Counted from the stretch's first letter, positions 52,876 to 62,965 are shown. The stretch: 64,000 nt of DNA from Azospirillum sp. SYSU D00513 (GCF_017356015.1 NZ_JAFIQV010000003.1:186001-250000), one strand, 5' to 3'. Notes: generated by a model not told the origin, from the sequence alone. A program made the numbers and translations.

Positions 52876-53249
52876 GCCATTCGGCCCTGTCGTCCCTGAC
52901 CCTGCTCGTCGTCGAGGACGAACCGCTGGTCGCCATGAGCATCGAGGACACGCTGGAGGAGATGGGCGTGCGGATCGTCGGGCCGGCGGGTTCGGTTTCC
53001 AAGGCGCTGGGCCTCGTCGAATCCGGCGGCTTCGACGCTGCCCTGCTCGACGTCAATCTGCGCGGCGAACGGGTGGACGCCGTCGCCGACCGGCTGGCCG
53101 CCGGCGGCATACCTTTCGTCTTCACCACGGGGCACGGGGCCGACGGCCTGCCGGAAAACCACCGCGGACGCCCCGTGCTGCCCAAACCCTTCACCGACTC
53201 CGACCTCGTGCGCGCCCTGTCCCGGCACATCCTCTCGGCCGGGGCGTGA
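52872..53249 (+). CDS. CheY-like response regulator
   Basis: A 125-residue receiver domain similar to that at 31759-32136: VVEDEPLVAMSIEDTLEEMG, phospho-Asp in ALLDVNLRGE and Lys in LPKPFTDSDL. It is the presumed partner of the REC-PAS-HWE kinase, with which it overlaps by ATGA. It has no output domain, so the relay must end in another protein. Confidence 0.9.
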   Translation: MSHSALSSLTLLVVEDEPLVAMSIEDTLEEMGVRIVGPAGSVSKALGLVESGGFDAALLDVNLRGERVDAVADRLAAGGIPFVFTTGHGADGLPENHRGRPVLPKPFTDSDLVRALSRHILSAGA

Positions 53250-53403
53250 CCGGGGAGCCCTGGAGTGGACCATCTCTGTCACAAATCTGTGGCATAAGTG
53301 GGTATGCGCGCGCCGATTGCGGCAAAGCAGAAAATGCTCAACTAATTATTCATACCTTCGATCTATGCTCACCGGCAGAGCTTGCGCAGCAAGGCGAAGG
53401 GTC

Positions 53404-53598
53404 ATGCCGTTCGACACAGCCAGCCTGTCGGCGATACATCGGGCGATTTGGAAGATCCGCGAAAGCAGCCGCGGTTCGGGCAGCGTGGACCTGCGCCGTC
53501 AGCTCATCCGCGTGGAAAGAGCCCTGATCGGCATGCTGCTGAAGGCGGAGGCGGAACGCCCCGAGGAACCGGCGCAGGAACGGCGGCAGTCCCGCTGA
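53404..53598 (+). CDS. Small hypothetical protein
   Basis: A 64-residue protein starting MPFDTASLSAIHRAIWKIRE with AAGGG upstream. It is charged and helical. No family is recognised; translation is plausible but unproven. Confidence 0.35.
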   Translation: MPFDTASLSAIHRAIWKIRESSRGSGSVDLRRQLIRVERALIGMLLKAEAERPEEPAQERRQSR

Positions 53599-53725
53599 AA
53601 CACCCGCCACCGTCCATGCTCCACTTGCCATCCGCTGCCCGCTTTGTCCATCGGCCGCCGTCCGCGTGACGGGCGGCCCGGCGCGCTGTTGACCTTTCCG
53701 GGAACAGCGGCTCGGGAGGCCGGCC

Positions 53726-53908
53726 ATGGGCGTTGAGCGCAAGCAGGACCAGGAGCGCGGGCAGGACAGGATCGGGAGGGCTCCCGGACAGTTCGGGCAT
53801 TGCGAGCCGCCCGACTTCACGCGGCGCCATCCGCCCGAAGGGCAGAAGAGCCAGGCCGCCGCCGAACCGCGGCCAAGTCGGCCGGAACCAAAGCCCGAAC
53901 CGGCATAA
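53726..53908 (+). CDS. Small hypothetical protein, Pro/Glu-rich tail
   Basis: A 60-residue frame with GGAGG nine bases before ATG 53726. It reads MGVERKQDQERGQDRIGRAP and has a charged, Pro-rich C-terminus. No function can be assigned. Confidence 0.35.
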   Translation: MGVERKQDQERGQDRIGRAPGQFGHCEPPDFTRRHPPEGQKSQAAAEPRPSRPEPKPEPA

Positions 53909-54095
53909 GGCTTTTTGGAGAGCGCCGGCCCGCCATCGCGGGCCACCCCGCCGTGCTGGCCTGTGCTACAAAGGGACAGGTCCAAAGAGCCGGCAGGGGT
54001 GGGGCATGCCCACGCACGTCCAGACGAATGTTTCCATCCGGCTCGCCGGGAACCGGTGCCCGGCGGCACCGGCCCTCCACGGGCGCGCCTGAAGG

Positions 54096-57056
54096 ATGGA
54101 CGGCGTCGGAACGCGCGGGAAGGTCCCCGCAGCCGCTCCGGATTTCCTCAGTGGAGGAGGGGAGACGGGCCGGCTCATGCGTGCCTTCGACTGGGCGGCC
54201 AATCCCCTTGGCCCGCCGGACCTGTGGCCCCAGCCCCTGCGCACGCTTGTGGGCGTTATGCTCGGCTCCAGCCAGCCGATGACCCTCGTCTGGGGAAGGG
54301 ACCTCACCGCGCTCTACAACGACGGCTATGCCGTCATCTGCGGGGGACGGCATCCGGCCGGGCTCGGCTTGCCCCTACGGGAGCTGTGGTTCGACGCCTG
54401 GCACATCCTGGAACCGTTCGTCGCCCGCAGCCTCGCGGGCGAGTCCATCCACATCGACGACCTCGCCCTGACCCTGCACCGGAACGGCCATCCGGAGGAG
54501 GCGCATTTCTCGTTTTCCTACACCCCCGTGCGGGACGAGAGGGGACGGATCGCGGGCATCTTCTGCGCCTGCACCGAAACGACGGAAAAGGTGAGGGGCG
54601 AGGCCGCGCTGCGCGCGAGCGAGGAAAGGCTTCAGTTCGCGCTGGAAGCGGCGGAAGGGGTGGGAACCTGGGACTGGAACGTGGCGGGCGACCGGGTCTT
54701 CGCGAACGCCGGCTACGCGCGGCTCTTCTCCGTGGATCCGGCCGCCGCCGCGGCCGGCGCGCCGATCCGGTTTTTCACCGCCGCCATTCACCCCGCCGAC
54801 CGGCCCCGCGTCGAGGCCGCCATCCGGGACGCGGTGGAGACGCGGGCCGACTACGCGCAGGAATACCGTCTGCTCCAGCCGGACGGCACGGTCCGCTGGG
54901 TGCATTCGCGGGGACGCTGCCATTACGACGGCTCCGGCCGGCCGGTCCGTTTCCCGGGCGTGACGCTCGACGTGTCGGAACGGAAGGGAGCGGAGGAAGA
55001 GGCGCGCAAGGCCGTGGAGGAGTTCCGGATCCTTGCCGATTCCCTGCCGATCCTGATCTCCTATGTCGACACCGACCGCGTCTACCGCTTCATCAACCGG
55101 TCCTACGAGTCCTGGTTCGGCAGGCCCGCGGCGGAGATCCTCGACCATCCGGTCCGCGAGGTGCTGGGGGAGGCGGCCTACGGCTATCGCGCGGTCTTCT
55201 TCGACCGGGCCTTCGCGGGCGAGCATCTCGCCTTCGACGCGCCCTTGCCCTACCGGGACGGGCAGTGGCGGCAGGCGCAGATCGAATACATCCCCCGGCG
55301 CCGGGCAGACGGCGCCGTCGACGGCGTCTTCGTCCTGGCCGTGGACATCGAGGAGCGCAAGCGCGCCGAGGCGGCGCTGGCCGAGAGCGACGCGCGTTTC
55401 CGCGCCATCACCGATTCCATCGACCAGATGATCTGGTCGGCGCGGCCGGACGGATTCCACGATTACTACAACCGGCGTTGGTACGAGTACACGGGCATGC
55501 CGGATGGCGCCACCGACGGCGAGGGCTGGAACGGCATGTTCCATCCCGACGACCGGGAACGGGCCTGGGCCGCCTGGCGGCACAGCCTGGAGACGGGCGA
55601 GCCCTACCGGATCGAATACCGGCTGCGCCACCATTCCGGACGCTACCGCTGGGTGCTCGGCCGCGCCCAGCCCGTGCGCGGCCCGGCGGGCGCGGTCACG
55701 CGCTGGTTCGGCACCTGCACCGACATCCAGGACATCGTCGAGGCGCGCGAGACGCTGGCACGGTCGCGCGAGGAGCTGGAGGCGCTGGTCCGCCAGCGCA
55801 CCCACGCGCTTGAACTGGCGCTGGAGCGGCTGCGCGGCGAGGTCGCGGAGCGTGAACGCGCCGAGGAGCAGCTCCGCCAGTCCCAGAAGATGGAAGCCAT
55901 CGGGCAGCTGACCGGCGGCATCGCGCACGACTTCAACAACCTCGTCCAGGGGATCGTCGGCTCGCTGGAACTGGTGGGCAAGCGCCTGTCGCAGGGCCGC
56001 ACGGGGGAGGTCGAGCGCTTTCTCACCGGCGCCATGGCCTCGGCCAACCGCGCCGCAGCCCTGACGCACCGGCTGCTGGCCTTCTCCCGCCGCCAGCCTC
56101 TCGACCCGCGCCCGGTTCAGGCCAACCAGCTCCTCGCCTCCATGGAGGATCTGCTGCGCCGCACGATGGGCGAGCGCTTCCGGATCGATTTCGTCCTCGC
56201 GGAGGGGCTGTGGCTGACGAAGTGCGACGCGAACCAGCTTGAGAACGCGATCCTCAACCTCGCCATCAACGCCCGCGACGCCATGCCGGACGGCGGGCGG
56301 CTGACCATCGAAACCGGCAACGCCCAAATCGGCGGGAACGAGATCGGCGGGAACGGCGATGGCGCGGCGCGGGCGCGCGACCTCCGGCCCGGCCGCTATG
56401 TCCGCATCCGCGTCACCGACACGGGCAGCGGCATGACGCCGGACGTGGCGGCCCGCGCCTTCGACCCCTTCTTCACGACCAAGCCGACCGGGCAGGGAAC
56501 TGGTCTCGGGCTGTCGATGATCTACGGCTTCTGCCGGCAGTCCGAGGGCCATGCCGCGATCGACAGCGAGCCGGGCCGGGGAACGTCCGTGGCGCTCTAC
56601 CTGCCGCGCCACCAGGACGGGGAAGAGCCGCCGGATGCCGCGCCGGAGGATCCGGCGGAGGACCCGCGCGGGGAACGGCCGTCCGCCAGCGGGGAGGTCG
56701 TGCTGGTGGTCGAGGACGAGGCGGTCGTGCGCGGCCTGATCGTCGAACTGCTGGAGGAAAGCGGCTACCGCGCGCTGGAAGCCGCGGACGGGCCGGACGG
56801 GCTGCGGCTGCTCCAGTCGAGGCGCCGCATCGACCTGCTGGTCACCGACATGGGCCTGCCGGGATTGAACGGCCGCCAGGTCGCCGACGCCGCGCGCCGG
56901 GACCGGCCTGGCCTCCCGGTGCTGTTCATGACGGGCTACGCGGAGAACGCCACCCTGGCCGAGGGATTCCTGGAGCCCGGCATGGAGCTGATCACCAAGC
57001 CCTTCGCCATGGACGCGCTGGCGGCGCGCATCCGCGCCATGCTGGAGGGGCTGTAG
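54096..57056 (+). CDS. Multi-PAS hybrid sensor histidine kinase
   Basis: A 986-residue soluble hybrid kinase. PAS modules appear at about residues 40-170, 175-300, 305-430 and 430-560 (PAC ends marked by [32 protein letters not shown]), then a HisKA with His in [14 protein letters not shown] near 610, an ATPase ([14 protein letters not shown]), and a C-terminal receiver with phospho-Asp in [10 protein letters not shown] near 917. The receiver ends [11 protein letters not shown]. The start at ATG 54096 is weakly supported; 54177 is an alternative. Its relation to the phytochrome operon is only positional. Confidence 0.9.
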   Translation: MDGVGTRGKVPAAAPDFLSGGGETGRLMRAFDWAANPLGPPDLWPQPLRTLVGVMLGSSQPMTLVWGRDLTALYNDGYAVICGGRHPAGLGLPLRELWFDAWHILEPFVARSLAGESIHIDDLALTLHRNGHPEEAHFSFSYTPVRDERGRIAGIFCACTETTEKVRGEAALRASEERLQFALEAAEGVGTWDWNVAGDRVFANAGYARLFSVDPAAAAAGAPIRFFTAAIHPADRPRVEAAIRDAVETRADYAQEYRLLQPDGTVRWVHSRGRCHYDGSGRPVRFPGVTLDVSERKGAEEEARKAVEEFRILADSLPILISYVDTDRVYRFINRSYESWFGRPAAEILDHPVREVLGEAAYGYRAVFFDRAFAGEHLAFDAPLPYRDGQWRQAQIEYIPRRRADGAVDGVFVLAVDIEERKRAEAALAESDARFRAITDSIDQMIWSARPDGFHDYYNRRWYEYTGMPDGATDGEGWNGMFHPDDRERAWAAWRHSLETGEPYRIEYRLRHHSGRYRWVLGRAQPVRGPAGAVTRWFGTCTDIQDIVEARETLARSREELEALVRQRTHALELALERLRGEVAERERAEEQLRQSQKMEAIGQLTGGIAHDFNNLVQGIVGSLELVGKRLSQGRTGEVERFLTGAMASANRAAALTHRLLAFSRRQPLDPRPVQANQLLASMEDLLRRTMGERFRIDFVLAEGLWLTKCDANQLENAILNLAINARDAMPDGGRLTIETGNAQIGGNEIGGNGDGAARARDLRPGRYVRIRVTDTGSGMTPDVAARAFDPFFTTKPTGQGTGLGLSMIYGFCRQSEGHAAIDSEPGRGTSVALYLPRHQDGEEPPDAAPEDPAEDPRGERPSASGEVVLVVEDEAVVRGLIVELLEESGYRALEAADGPDGLRLLQSRRRIDLLVTDMGLPGLNGRQVADAARRDRPGLPVLFMTGYAENATLAEGFLEPGMELITKPFAMDALAARIRAMLEGL

Positions 57057-57125
57057 CCTTCCGCCGATCCCCCGTCCCGTGCTATCGCCTTTCCGGTGCC
57101 GCATGAATTTCGAGACCGTCCGCGC

Positions 57126-57905
57126 ATGATCCTCCTGCGTTCCCTTCTCTTCAACGTCGCGTTCAATCTCTGGACCGCGCTGATGTGCTTCGCCCTCCTG
57201 TGGATGCTGCTGCTTCCGCGCGAGCGGATGATCCGCGTGGTCGTCTGGTACCTGCGCACGGTCGCCTGGATGGAGCGCGTGATCGTGGGCATCCGCTACG
57301 AGGTGCGGGGGCGGGAGCATCTGCCGCGCTCCGGCTCCTACATCCTCGCCGCCAAGCACCAGTCGGCCTGGGAGACCATGAAGCTCCACCTGCTGGTGGA
57401 GGATCCGGCCGTGGTGCTGAAGCGCGAACTGATGCGGATCCCGATCTGGGGCTGGTACGCGGCCAAGGCGCGCATGATCCCGGTCGACCGTGGGGCGCGC
57501 GGCCGCGCCATCGCCTCGCTCACCCGCAACGCCACGCCGGTGCGCGACGAGGGCCGCCCCATCGTGATCTTCCCCCAGGGGACGCGGGTGGCACCCGGCG
57601 ATTACCGCCCCTACCGCGTCGGGGTGGGCGTGCTTTACGAGACGCTGGAGATCCCCATCGTCCCGATGGCGCTGAACGCCGGGCTCTACTGGCCGCGCCG
57701 CAGCTTTCTGAAGCGGCCGGGCACGGTGGTGGTGGAGTTCCTGCCCCCGATCCCCGCCGGCCTGCCGCGAGCCGAGGCCATGCGCCTGCTGGAGGAGCGG
57801 CTGGAGGAGGCCACCGACCGGATCGTCGTGGCCGCCGGCGGCCCGCCCACGCCGCGTCCCCCCGCGGCGGCTCCGGCGGCCGCGCTCGCGACCTCGGAAC
57901 CATGA
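57126..57905 (+). CDS. 1-acyl-sn-glycerol-3-phosphate acyltransferase (PlsC-like)
   Basis: A 259-residue acyltransferase. N-terminal hydrophobic segments (SLLFNVAFNLWTALMCFALLWMLLL) are followed by the catalytic AAKHQSAWETM (HX4E form) and FPQGTR. It acylates lysophosphatidate in the inner membrane. The start ATG 57126 fits the N-terminus. In relatives this gene often follows ydcF; here signalling genes intervene. Confidence 0.88.
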   Translation: MILLRSLLFNVAFNLWTALMCFALLWMLLLPRERMIRVVVWYLRTVAWMERVIVGIRYEVRGREHLPRSGSYILAAKHQSAWETMKLHLLVEDPAVVLKRELMRIPIWGWYAAKARMIPVDRGARGRAIASLTRNATPVRDEGRPIVIFPQGTRVAPGDYRPYRVGVGVLYETLEIPIVPMALNAGLYWPRRSFLKRPGTVVVEFLPPIPAGLPRAEAMRLLEERLEEATDRIVVAAGGPPTPRPPAAAPAAALATSEP

Positions 57906-57987
57906 GGGCGGAACCGCAGGTGTAGATGCATGAGGGCGGGATGCGGAATGGTCATGCCATGACCAGAACGTAAAAGGAACGGCCGGC

Positions 57988-58016
57988 TTGACCCCTCGGG
58001 TAGCGCGGCCTAGTGT
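57988..58016 (+). promoter_or_regulatory. Sigma-70-like promoter of nrdJ
   Basis: TTGACC and TAGTGT are 17 bp apart. The -35 hexamer coincides with the first in-frame start triplet of the long ORF, so translation must begin further down. Confidence 0.65.
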
Positions 58017-58089
58017 GTCCGGTTCGGACGTTTGTGTGCCGATCGCGGAGCGGGCGCCCGGCGCCGCCGCGACGGCGTCAGGAGATCGC

Positions 58090-60471
58090 ATGCCGGGCAT
58101 CGCCGCCATTTCCCAGCAGATCTGGGACATGAAGTACCGCTTCAAGACCGCCGAGGGCGAGCCCATCGACGGCACGGTCGAGGACAGCTGGCGGCGCGTC
58201 GCCCGCGCCCTCGCCTCGGTCGAGGCGGAGCCCTGCGCATGGGAGCCGCACTTCTACGACGCGCTGTCCAGTTTCGAGTTCCTGCCCGCCGGCCGCATCC
58301 TGGCCGGCGCCGGCACCGGCCGTTCGGTGACGCTGTTCAACTGCTTCGTCATGGGCCGCATCGAGGACGACCTCGGTTCCATCTTCGCCCATCTGCGCGA
58401 GGCTGCCCTGACCATGCAGCAGGGCGGCGGCATCGGATACGACTTCTCCACCCTGCGGCCCAAGGGCGCTCCGGTGCGCGGCGTCGGCGCCGACGCGTCC
58501 GGCCCGCTGTCCTTCATGGACGTCTGGGACAGCATGTGCCGCACCATCATGTCCGCCGGCGCCCGGCGCGGCGCCATGATGGCGACCCTGCGCTGCGACC
58601 ACCCGGACATTGAGGCCTTCATCGACGCCAAGCGCGAGCCCGGCCGGCTGCGCATGTTCAACCTGTCGGTCCTGGTCACCGACGCCTTCATGGAGGCGGT
58701 GAAGGAAGACCGTCCCTGGCCCCTGGTCTTCGAGGGCCATGTTTTCCGCACTCTGCGCGCCCGCGACCTGTGGGACCGTATCATGCAGGCCACCTACGCC
58801 TACGCCGAACCCGGCGTGATCTTCATCGACCGCATCAATGACAAGAACAACCTGCGGTACGTGGAGGATATTTCTGCAACTAATCCTTGCGGCGAACAGC
58901 CGTTGCCCCCTTATGGCGCCTGCCTGCTCGGCTCCATCAACCTCGCGGCCCTGGTGCTGGACCCGTTCGAGGAGACGGCGCGGCTCGACGTCGCGCGGCT
59001 GAAGGCGCTGGTGGCGACGGCCGTGCGGATGATGGACAACGTCGTGGACGCGTCGCGCTTCCCGTTGGAGGAGCAGGCGCGCGAGGCCAGGGCGAAGCGC
59101 CGCATCGGGCTGGGCGTCACCGGGCTGGCCGACGCGCTCTTGCTCTGCCGCCTGCGCTACGGCGGCGAGGGTGCGGTGGCCGCCACCGAAGCGTGGCTCG
59201 GGACGATTCAGAACGAGGCCTACCGGGCGTCGGCCCTGATCGCGGCGGAGAAGGGGCCCTTTCCGCTCTATGACCGCGACGCCTATCTGGCCGCCCCGAT
59301 GGTGCAGGCGCTGGACGAGGACGTGCGCGAGCTGATCGGGCGGCACGGCATCCGCAACGCGCTGCTGACCTCCATCGCGCCGACCGGGACGATCTCGCTC
59401 TTCGCGGACAACGTGTCGTCGGGCATCGAGCCGGTCTTCTCCTACCGCTACGAGCGGTCGGTGCTGATGCCCGACGGCACGCGCCGGACGGAGGAGGTGA
59501 GCGACCACGCCTACCGGCTGTTCCGCGCGAAGTTCGGGCCGGACGCCCCGCTGCCGGACTATTTCGCCGACGCGCAGACCCTGTCGCCGCAGGAGCATGT
59601 GGTGATGCAGGCGGCCGCGCAGAGGCATGTGGACAGCAGCATCTCCAAGACCATCAACTGCCCGGAGGACCTGCCCTTCGAGACCTTCAAGGACGTCTAC
59701 GGGCAGGCCTACGAGACGGGCTGCAAGGGCTGCACGACCTACCGCCCGAACGCGGTGACCGGCTCGGTCCTCACCGTGAAGAAGGAGGAGGCGCCCGCCG
59801 CCTCTCCCGCCCCGGAACCGGCAGGCGCGGAGGCCGCGGTGCCGCGCGGCGAGCCCGGTGCCGTCGTCTACATGACCAGGCCGCTCGACCGACCGGAGGC
59901 TCTGCCCGGCGAAACCTACAAGGTGCGCTGGCCGGACAGCGACCACGCCATGTACATCACCATCAACGACATCGTCGAGGGCGGCCGGCGCCGCCCCTTC
60001 GAGGTCTTCATCAACTCCAAGAACATGGAGCATTACGCCTGGACCGTCGCGCTGACGCGCATGATCTCGGCCGTGTTCCGGCGCGGCGGCGATGTCAGCT
60101 TCGTGGTGGAGGAACTGAAGGCCGTCTTCGACCCGCGCGGCGGCGCCTGGATGAACGGCCGCTACGTGCCGTCGCTCCTGGCGGCCATCGGCGACGTGAT
60201 CGAACGGCACATGAAGACCGTCGGCGTGCTGCCGGAGCAGGACACGCTGCTGCCGGAGGCCGCGCGCCGCGCCGTGGGCGAGGCCCCGCACGCTGCCTCC
60301 CATGCGGAGGCGGAAGGGCAGGGCGGCCACCAGCATGCCGGCCCCCAGACTGCAGGTCAGGGCGAGGCACCGCGCGCCCAGCAATGCCCGAAATGCGGCC
60401 AGCCGACGCTCATCCGCCAGGAAGGCTGCGACAGTTGCCTGTCCTGCGGCTATTCGAAATGTTCGGGGTGA
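58090..60471 (+). CDS. nrdJ: Adenosylcobalamin-dependent ribonucleotide reductase NrdJ
   Basis: A 793-residue class II reductase. The first redox Cys is in LFNCFVMG near residue 85; NPCGEQPLPPYGACLLGS near 263 holds the radical-site Cys, Glu and Asn. A Lys/Glu-Ala-Pro linker and His-rich segment precede a C-terminal zinc-ribbon-like CPKCGQPT..CDSCLSCGYSKC. It makes deoxynucleotides with or without oxygen, using vitamin B12. ATG 58090 follows AGGAG. No B12 riboswitch was seen in the leader. Confidence 0.95.
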   Translation: MPGIAAISQQIWDMKYRFKTAEGEPIDGTVEDSWRRVARALASVEAEPCAWEPHFYDALSSFEFLPAGRILAGAGTGRSVTLFNCFVMGRIEDDLGSIFAHLREAALTMQQGGGIGYDFSTLRPKGAPVRGVGADASGPLSFMDVWDSMCRTIMSAGARRGAMMATLRCDHPDIEAFIDAKREPGRLRMFNLSVLVTDAFMEAVKEDRPWPLVFEGHVFRTLRARDLWDRIMQATYAYAEPGVIFIDRINDKNNLRYVEDISATNPCGEQPLPPYGACLLGSINLAALVLDPFEETARLDVARLKALVATAVRMMDNVVDASRFPLEEQAREARAKRRIGLGVTGLADALLLCRLRYGGEGAVAATEAWLGTIQNEAYRASALIAAEKGPFPLYDRDAYLAAPMVQALDEDVRELIGRHGIRNALLTSIAPTGTISLFADNVSSGIEPVFSYRYERSVLMPDGTRRTEEVSDHAYRLFRAKFGPDAPLPDYFADAQTLSPQEHVVMQAAAQRHVDSSISKTINCPEDLPFETFKDVYGQAYETGCKGCTTYRPNAVTGSVLTVKKEEAPAASPAPEPAGAEAAVPRGEPGAVVYMTRPLDRPEALPGETYKVRWPDSDHAMYITINDIVEGGRRRPFEVFINSKNMEHYAWTVALTRMISAVFRRGGDVSFVVEELKAVFDPRGGAWMNGRYVPSLLAAIGDVIERHMKTVGVLPEQDTLLPEAARRAVGEAPHAASHAEAEGQGGHQHAGPQTAGQGEAPRAQQCPKCGQPTLIRQEGCDSCLSCGYSKCSG

Positions 60472-60489
60472 TCAGCCCTGCACCCGCCG

Positions 60490-60894
60490 TCACCGTCCTG
60501 TATGACGGCCAAGCATCTGGGCGCCGGTCTGCTTGTGGGCAAGGCGCCTCAACCCTTCCGCGATCGCGCTCAAGGCGCCGTTGAAGGAGCGGGTCACGCG
60601 GTACGGCACGATGCTCTGGGTCGGCGTCACCACCCAAGCACCCTGGCCGGAGGGAGTGATCTCCGCAACCTTGCTGTCTTCGAAAAGCACGACCCAGACC
60701 CGTTGCTCGGTTTGCGAGGCGGACAAGTGCTTGTCCTGTTCGATGCGGCGGGTCAGTTCGACACTCCCCGCCGGCCGAGTGGTCCGAACCTCCGGAACCA
60801 CCTCGAGAAAGATCCCGTCATAATCATAGGCCTCGCTCTCATTCGAGGGTGCCTCCGGCGCGCGATTTTGCCCCATGTCTCTGTTTCCAGTCAT
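60490..60894 (-). CDS. Hypothetical protein
   Basis: About 134 residues if started at 60894 (MTGNRDMGQNRAPEAP); the frame is open to 60948. Contents: an acidic N-terminus, a middle DYDGIFLEVVPEVRTTRPAG and VWVVLFEDSKVAEITPSG, and a C-terminal helix (FNGALSAIAEGLRRLAHK). Base composition is coding-like but lower in GC than neighbours. No family is recognised. Confidence 0.55.
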   Translation of the reverse strand: MTGNRDMGQNRAPEAPSNESEAYDYDGIFLEVVPEVRTTRPAGSVELTRRIEQDKHLSASQTEQRVWVVLFEDSKVAEITPSGQGAWVVTPTQSIVPYRVTRSFNGALSAIAEGLRRLAHKQTGAQMLGRHTGR

Positions 60895-61193
60895 GACTCG
60901 GGATGAACAGCTGTCACCAACGACAGGCAGCGTTTGATCGAGTTCCAAAAGAGACCGTCATGACCCATGGAGCCGCAGGCGTTTTGAGCTGTCCCGTCAG
61001 GGGGTGGCCGCGCGGCTGACCGAACACCGGGATTGTGGCCTGTTCCGCAAGTTCGCGCCCGAGGAGCGCAACCGCCCAGGAGGGTAGCGCGACGAAAATG
61101 TTACACCTGGGTCTCAGGTCCCCTTGGTGTCGGCAACCGTTCCCGGGCTGTCCATGTTCCTCAAGCAGCGATCATTGGACGGGGAGCGTGGTG

Positions 61194-61640
61194 ATGCCAA
61201 ACGGCTTGGACATTCTGGTTGTCGAGGACGATGCGTGCATCGCCGCGATGCTGTCCGACGTGCTCGGCGATCTGGGCCACCGCGTCGTCGGGATCGTCGA
61301 CACCGCCGCGAACGCGATCCGCTTCGCCGAGGAGGAGCATGTGGACTTGGCGGTGGTCGATGTCTGGCTGGCGGATGGCTCGAACGGCCTGACCGCGGTC
61401 CGGCCGCTGGCGGACCGGCACGGCATTCCAGCCATCGTGTGCAGCGGGCATGCCCTGGCCGAGGAGGCCCAGGCCGCGGGCGCCGTGGCGTTCCTTGAGA
61501 AGCCGTTCCGGATCACCGACCTGGAAAATGCGCTGGAGCGGGCGGTTGCAGCCATGGGTGCGCTGGCCGGGGCCCCGGCCAGCGCCTCCGGCACCAGGGC
61601 ACCGGAGCCCGTCCTTTGGTCACTCGGCCGCCAATGGTGA
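61194..61640 (+). CDS. Response regulator receiver protein
   Basis: A 148-residue receiver: ILVVEDDACIAAML, phospho-Asp in LAVVDVWLADGS, and Lys in FLEKPFRITD. A short Ala/Pro tail follows. GGGGAG precedes the ATG. It has no kinase partner nearby. Its 3' end overlaps the convergent hydrolase gene by 21 bp. Confidence 0.88.
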   Translation: MPNGLDILVVEDDACIAAMLSDVLGDLGHRVVGIVDTAANAIRFAEEEHVDLAVVDVWLADGSNGLTAVRPLADRHGIPAIVCSGHALAEEAQAAGAVAFLEKPFRITDLENALERAVAAMGALAGAPASASGTRAPEPVLWSLGRQW

Positions 61641-62636
61641 CTGCGCCGGGATGGCGGCGATCGCCTCGACGACCTGATCGGGTGCCGCGTGATGGACCAT
61701 GTGGCCCGCTCCGGGCACCAGGTGCAGCGTGCTGCCGGGCAGCTGGTCATGGAACCACTCGGCGTGGCCATGGTGGCCGACGACCAGATCCTCCATGCCC
61801 GCCACGATCGTTATGGGTAGGCGCAGGTCACGGGCACGCTCCGCCATCCCGACCACGCCCGGCGTCATCGTCACTGCATCCTGAGCCTCGGCGCGGATCT
61901 GGCCCGGCCTCGTGGGGAAGTCGCGCGGGAACTCCCGCTGAAAGCGGGCGGGCACCTCGAGCGGCGCGAACATCCCCTTCAGGGTCAGGGGCAGCAGCGC
62001 CCGGCCGACCAGGGGCGAGACCGTGTAGCGGAGCAGGTCGCCGACGACCGGGACCGCCGCCGGGGCGGCGAGCGGCACGTCCGCCCGGACGGTGGGCTTG
62101 TAGTAGCCGGACAGCAGGACAAGGCCGCGCACGGCATCCGGCTGCGCCAGGGCGAGTTCCAGAGCCACCAGGGTGCCCCAGGAATGGCCGACGACGACCG
62201 GCCGTTCGACAGCGAGCCGGTCGAGGGCCTTGCGCAGGAGGCCGGCCTGCGCGGCGGCCGTCCACACCGAGCCTTGCGGCCGGTCGCTATAGCCGTAGCC
62301 CGGCCGGTCGATGCTGATGACGCGGTGACCGCGGGCAAGCCGCTCGAAGACGCCGCTCAGGACGAAGTCCTCGGCCGTGACCACGTTGCCGTGGAGCAGC
62401 ACGACGGGTAAACCGTCGCCCTCCTCCAGGTAATGGAGCCGCACGCCGTCGACCGTGACGAAGCGGCCGCTTGGTGGGTGGTCGCGCTCCGCTCGCCGCG
62501 CGCGGTAGACATTGTATGCCGCCGCAGCAGCCAGCGCGGCGGCCGAGCCCGCGAGAATCGCTCCGAGCCGCGAGGGCTTCGGCCTGCGGGCCGCCAGTTG
62601 GGCACCCCGCGAAGATATCAATTCGGATCTGCTCAC
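61620..62636 (-). CDS. Alpha/beta hydrolase with N-terminal membrane anchor
   Basis: A 338-residue hydrolase. A short positively charged N-terminus and a TM segment (LGAILAGSAAALAAAAAYNVY) are followed by LHYLEEGDGLPVVLLHGNV, nucleophile Ser in VVVGHSWGTL, the RPGYGYSDRP block and a late His in GAGHMVHH. It cleaves or transfers an ester or amide of unknown type. GTG 62636 has GGGAG upstream; the longer frame to 62906 lacks this. Confidence 0.8.
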   Translation of the reverse strand: MSRSELISSRGAQLAARRPKPSRLGAILAGSAAALAAAAAYNVYRARRAERDHPPSGRFVTVDGVRLHYLEEGDGLPVVLLHGNVVTAEDFVLSGVFERLARGHRVISIDRPGYGYSDRPQGSVWTAAAQAGLLRKALDRLAVERPVVVGHSWGTLVALELALAQPDAVRGLVLLSGYYKPTVRADVPLAAPAAVPVVGDLLRYTVSPLVGRALLPLTLKGMFAPLEVPARFQREFPRDFPTRPGQIRAEAQDAVTMTPGVVGMAERARDLRLPITIVAGMEDLVVGHHGHAEWFHDQLPGSTLHLVPGAGHMVHHAAPDQVVEAIAAIPAQSPLAAE

Positions 62637-62950
62637 TGACTTCTCCCTCGATGCGGACAGCAAGGGAACTGCGGCAACCGGGAGAGGTTCCGTGCCCGCG
62701 CCGGCAACAGGGCGGCAGCAGCGCTCACGCAGCATGGCGGCGTCCTCCTGCACGAGCAGGCGGGGGCAGAGCTGGGGCTCGATGCAGCCTGCCTCTTGGC
62801 TCATCTCCCCTGGGGCCGCGTCCCTCATGCCGCTTTTTTGGAACCCGATCCCAACCCTTGTGCGGTTTTTCGCCCACGCCCGCGCACCGCCCGTGCGGAA
62901 ATCCACACAGTTCGAGGCGCTGACTGCTTGCGGCTCCTCGCTTTTCGGCG
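62637..62950. other. Gap upstream of tctB promoter
   Basis: About 310 bp with no gene. It may hold the enhancer for the sigma-54 promoter; words TGTGCGG and CCGCGCAC lie here but no defined site was recognised. Confidence 0.4.
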
Positions 62951-62965
62951 TGGCACACCGGTTGC
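62951..62965 (+). promoter_or_regulatory. Sigma-54 promoter of tctBA
   Basis: TGGCACACCGGTTGC matches TGGCAC-N5-TTGC exactly. The start would be near 62977, about 65 nt before tctB. Confidence 0.75.

Noticed and set aside
57988..58089. Upstream extension of NrdJ by 34 codons
   Set aside because: The TTG triplet lies in a -35 hexamer, and ATG 58090 has a good ribosome binding site.
57920..58090. Cobalamin riboswitch before nrdJ
   Set aside because: No B12-box-like core was seen; the leader is short and GC-rich.
54375..58175. Very long open frame on the minus strand (over 1200 codons) opposite the hybrid kinase and plsC-like genes
   Set aside because: It is antisense to clearly coding genes; long antisense frames are expected at this GC content. 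Its translation shows no known domain.
60950..61110. Coding-like stretch reading LSRQGVAARLTEHRDCGLFRKF
   Set aside because: It has no start codon with support and ends in a stop after about 40 codons. It may be a gene fragment, but I could not recognise a family.
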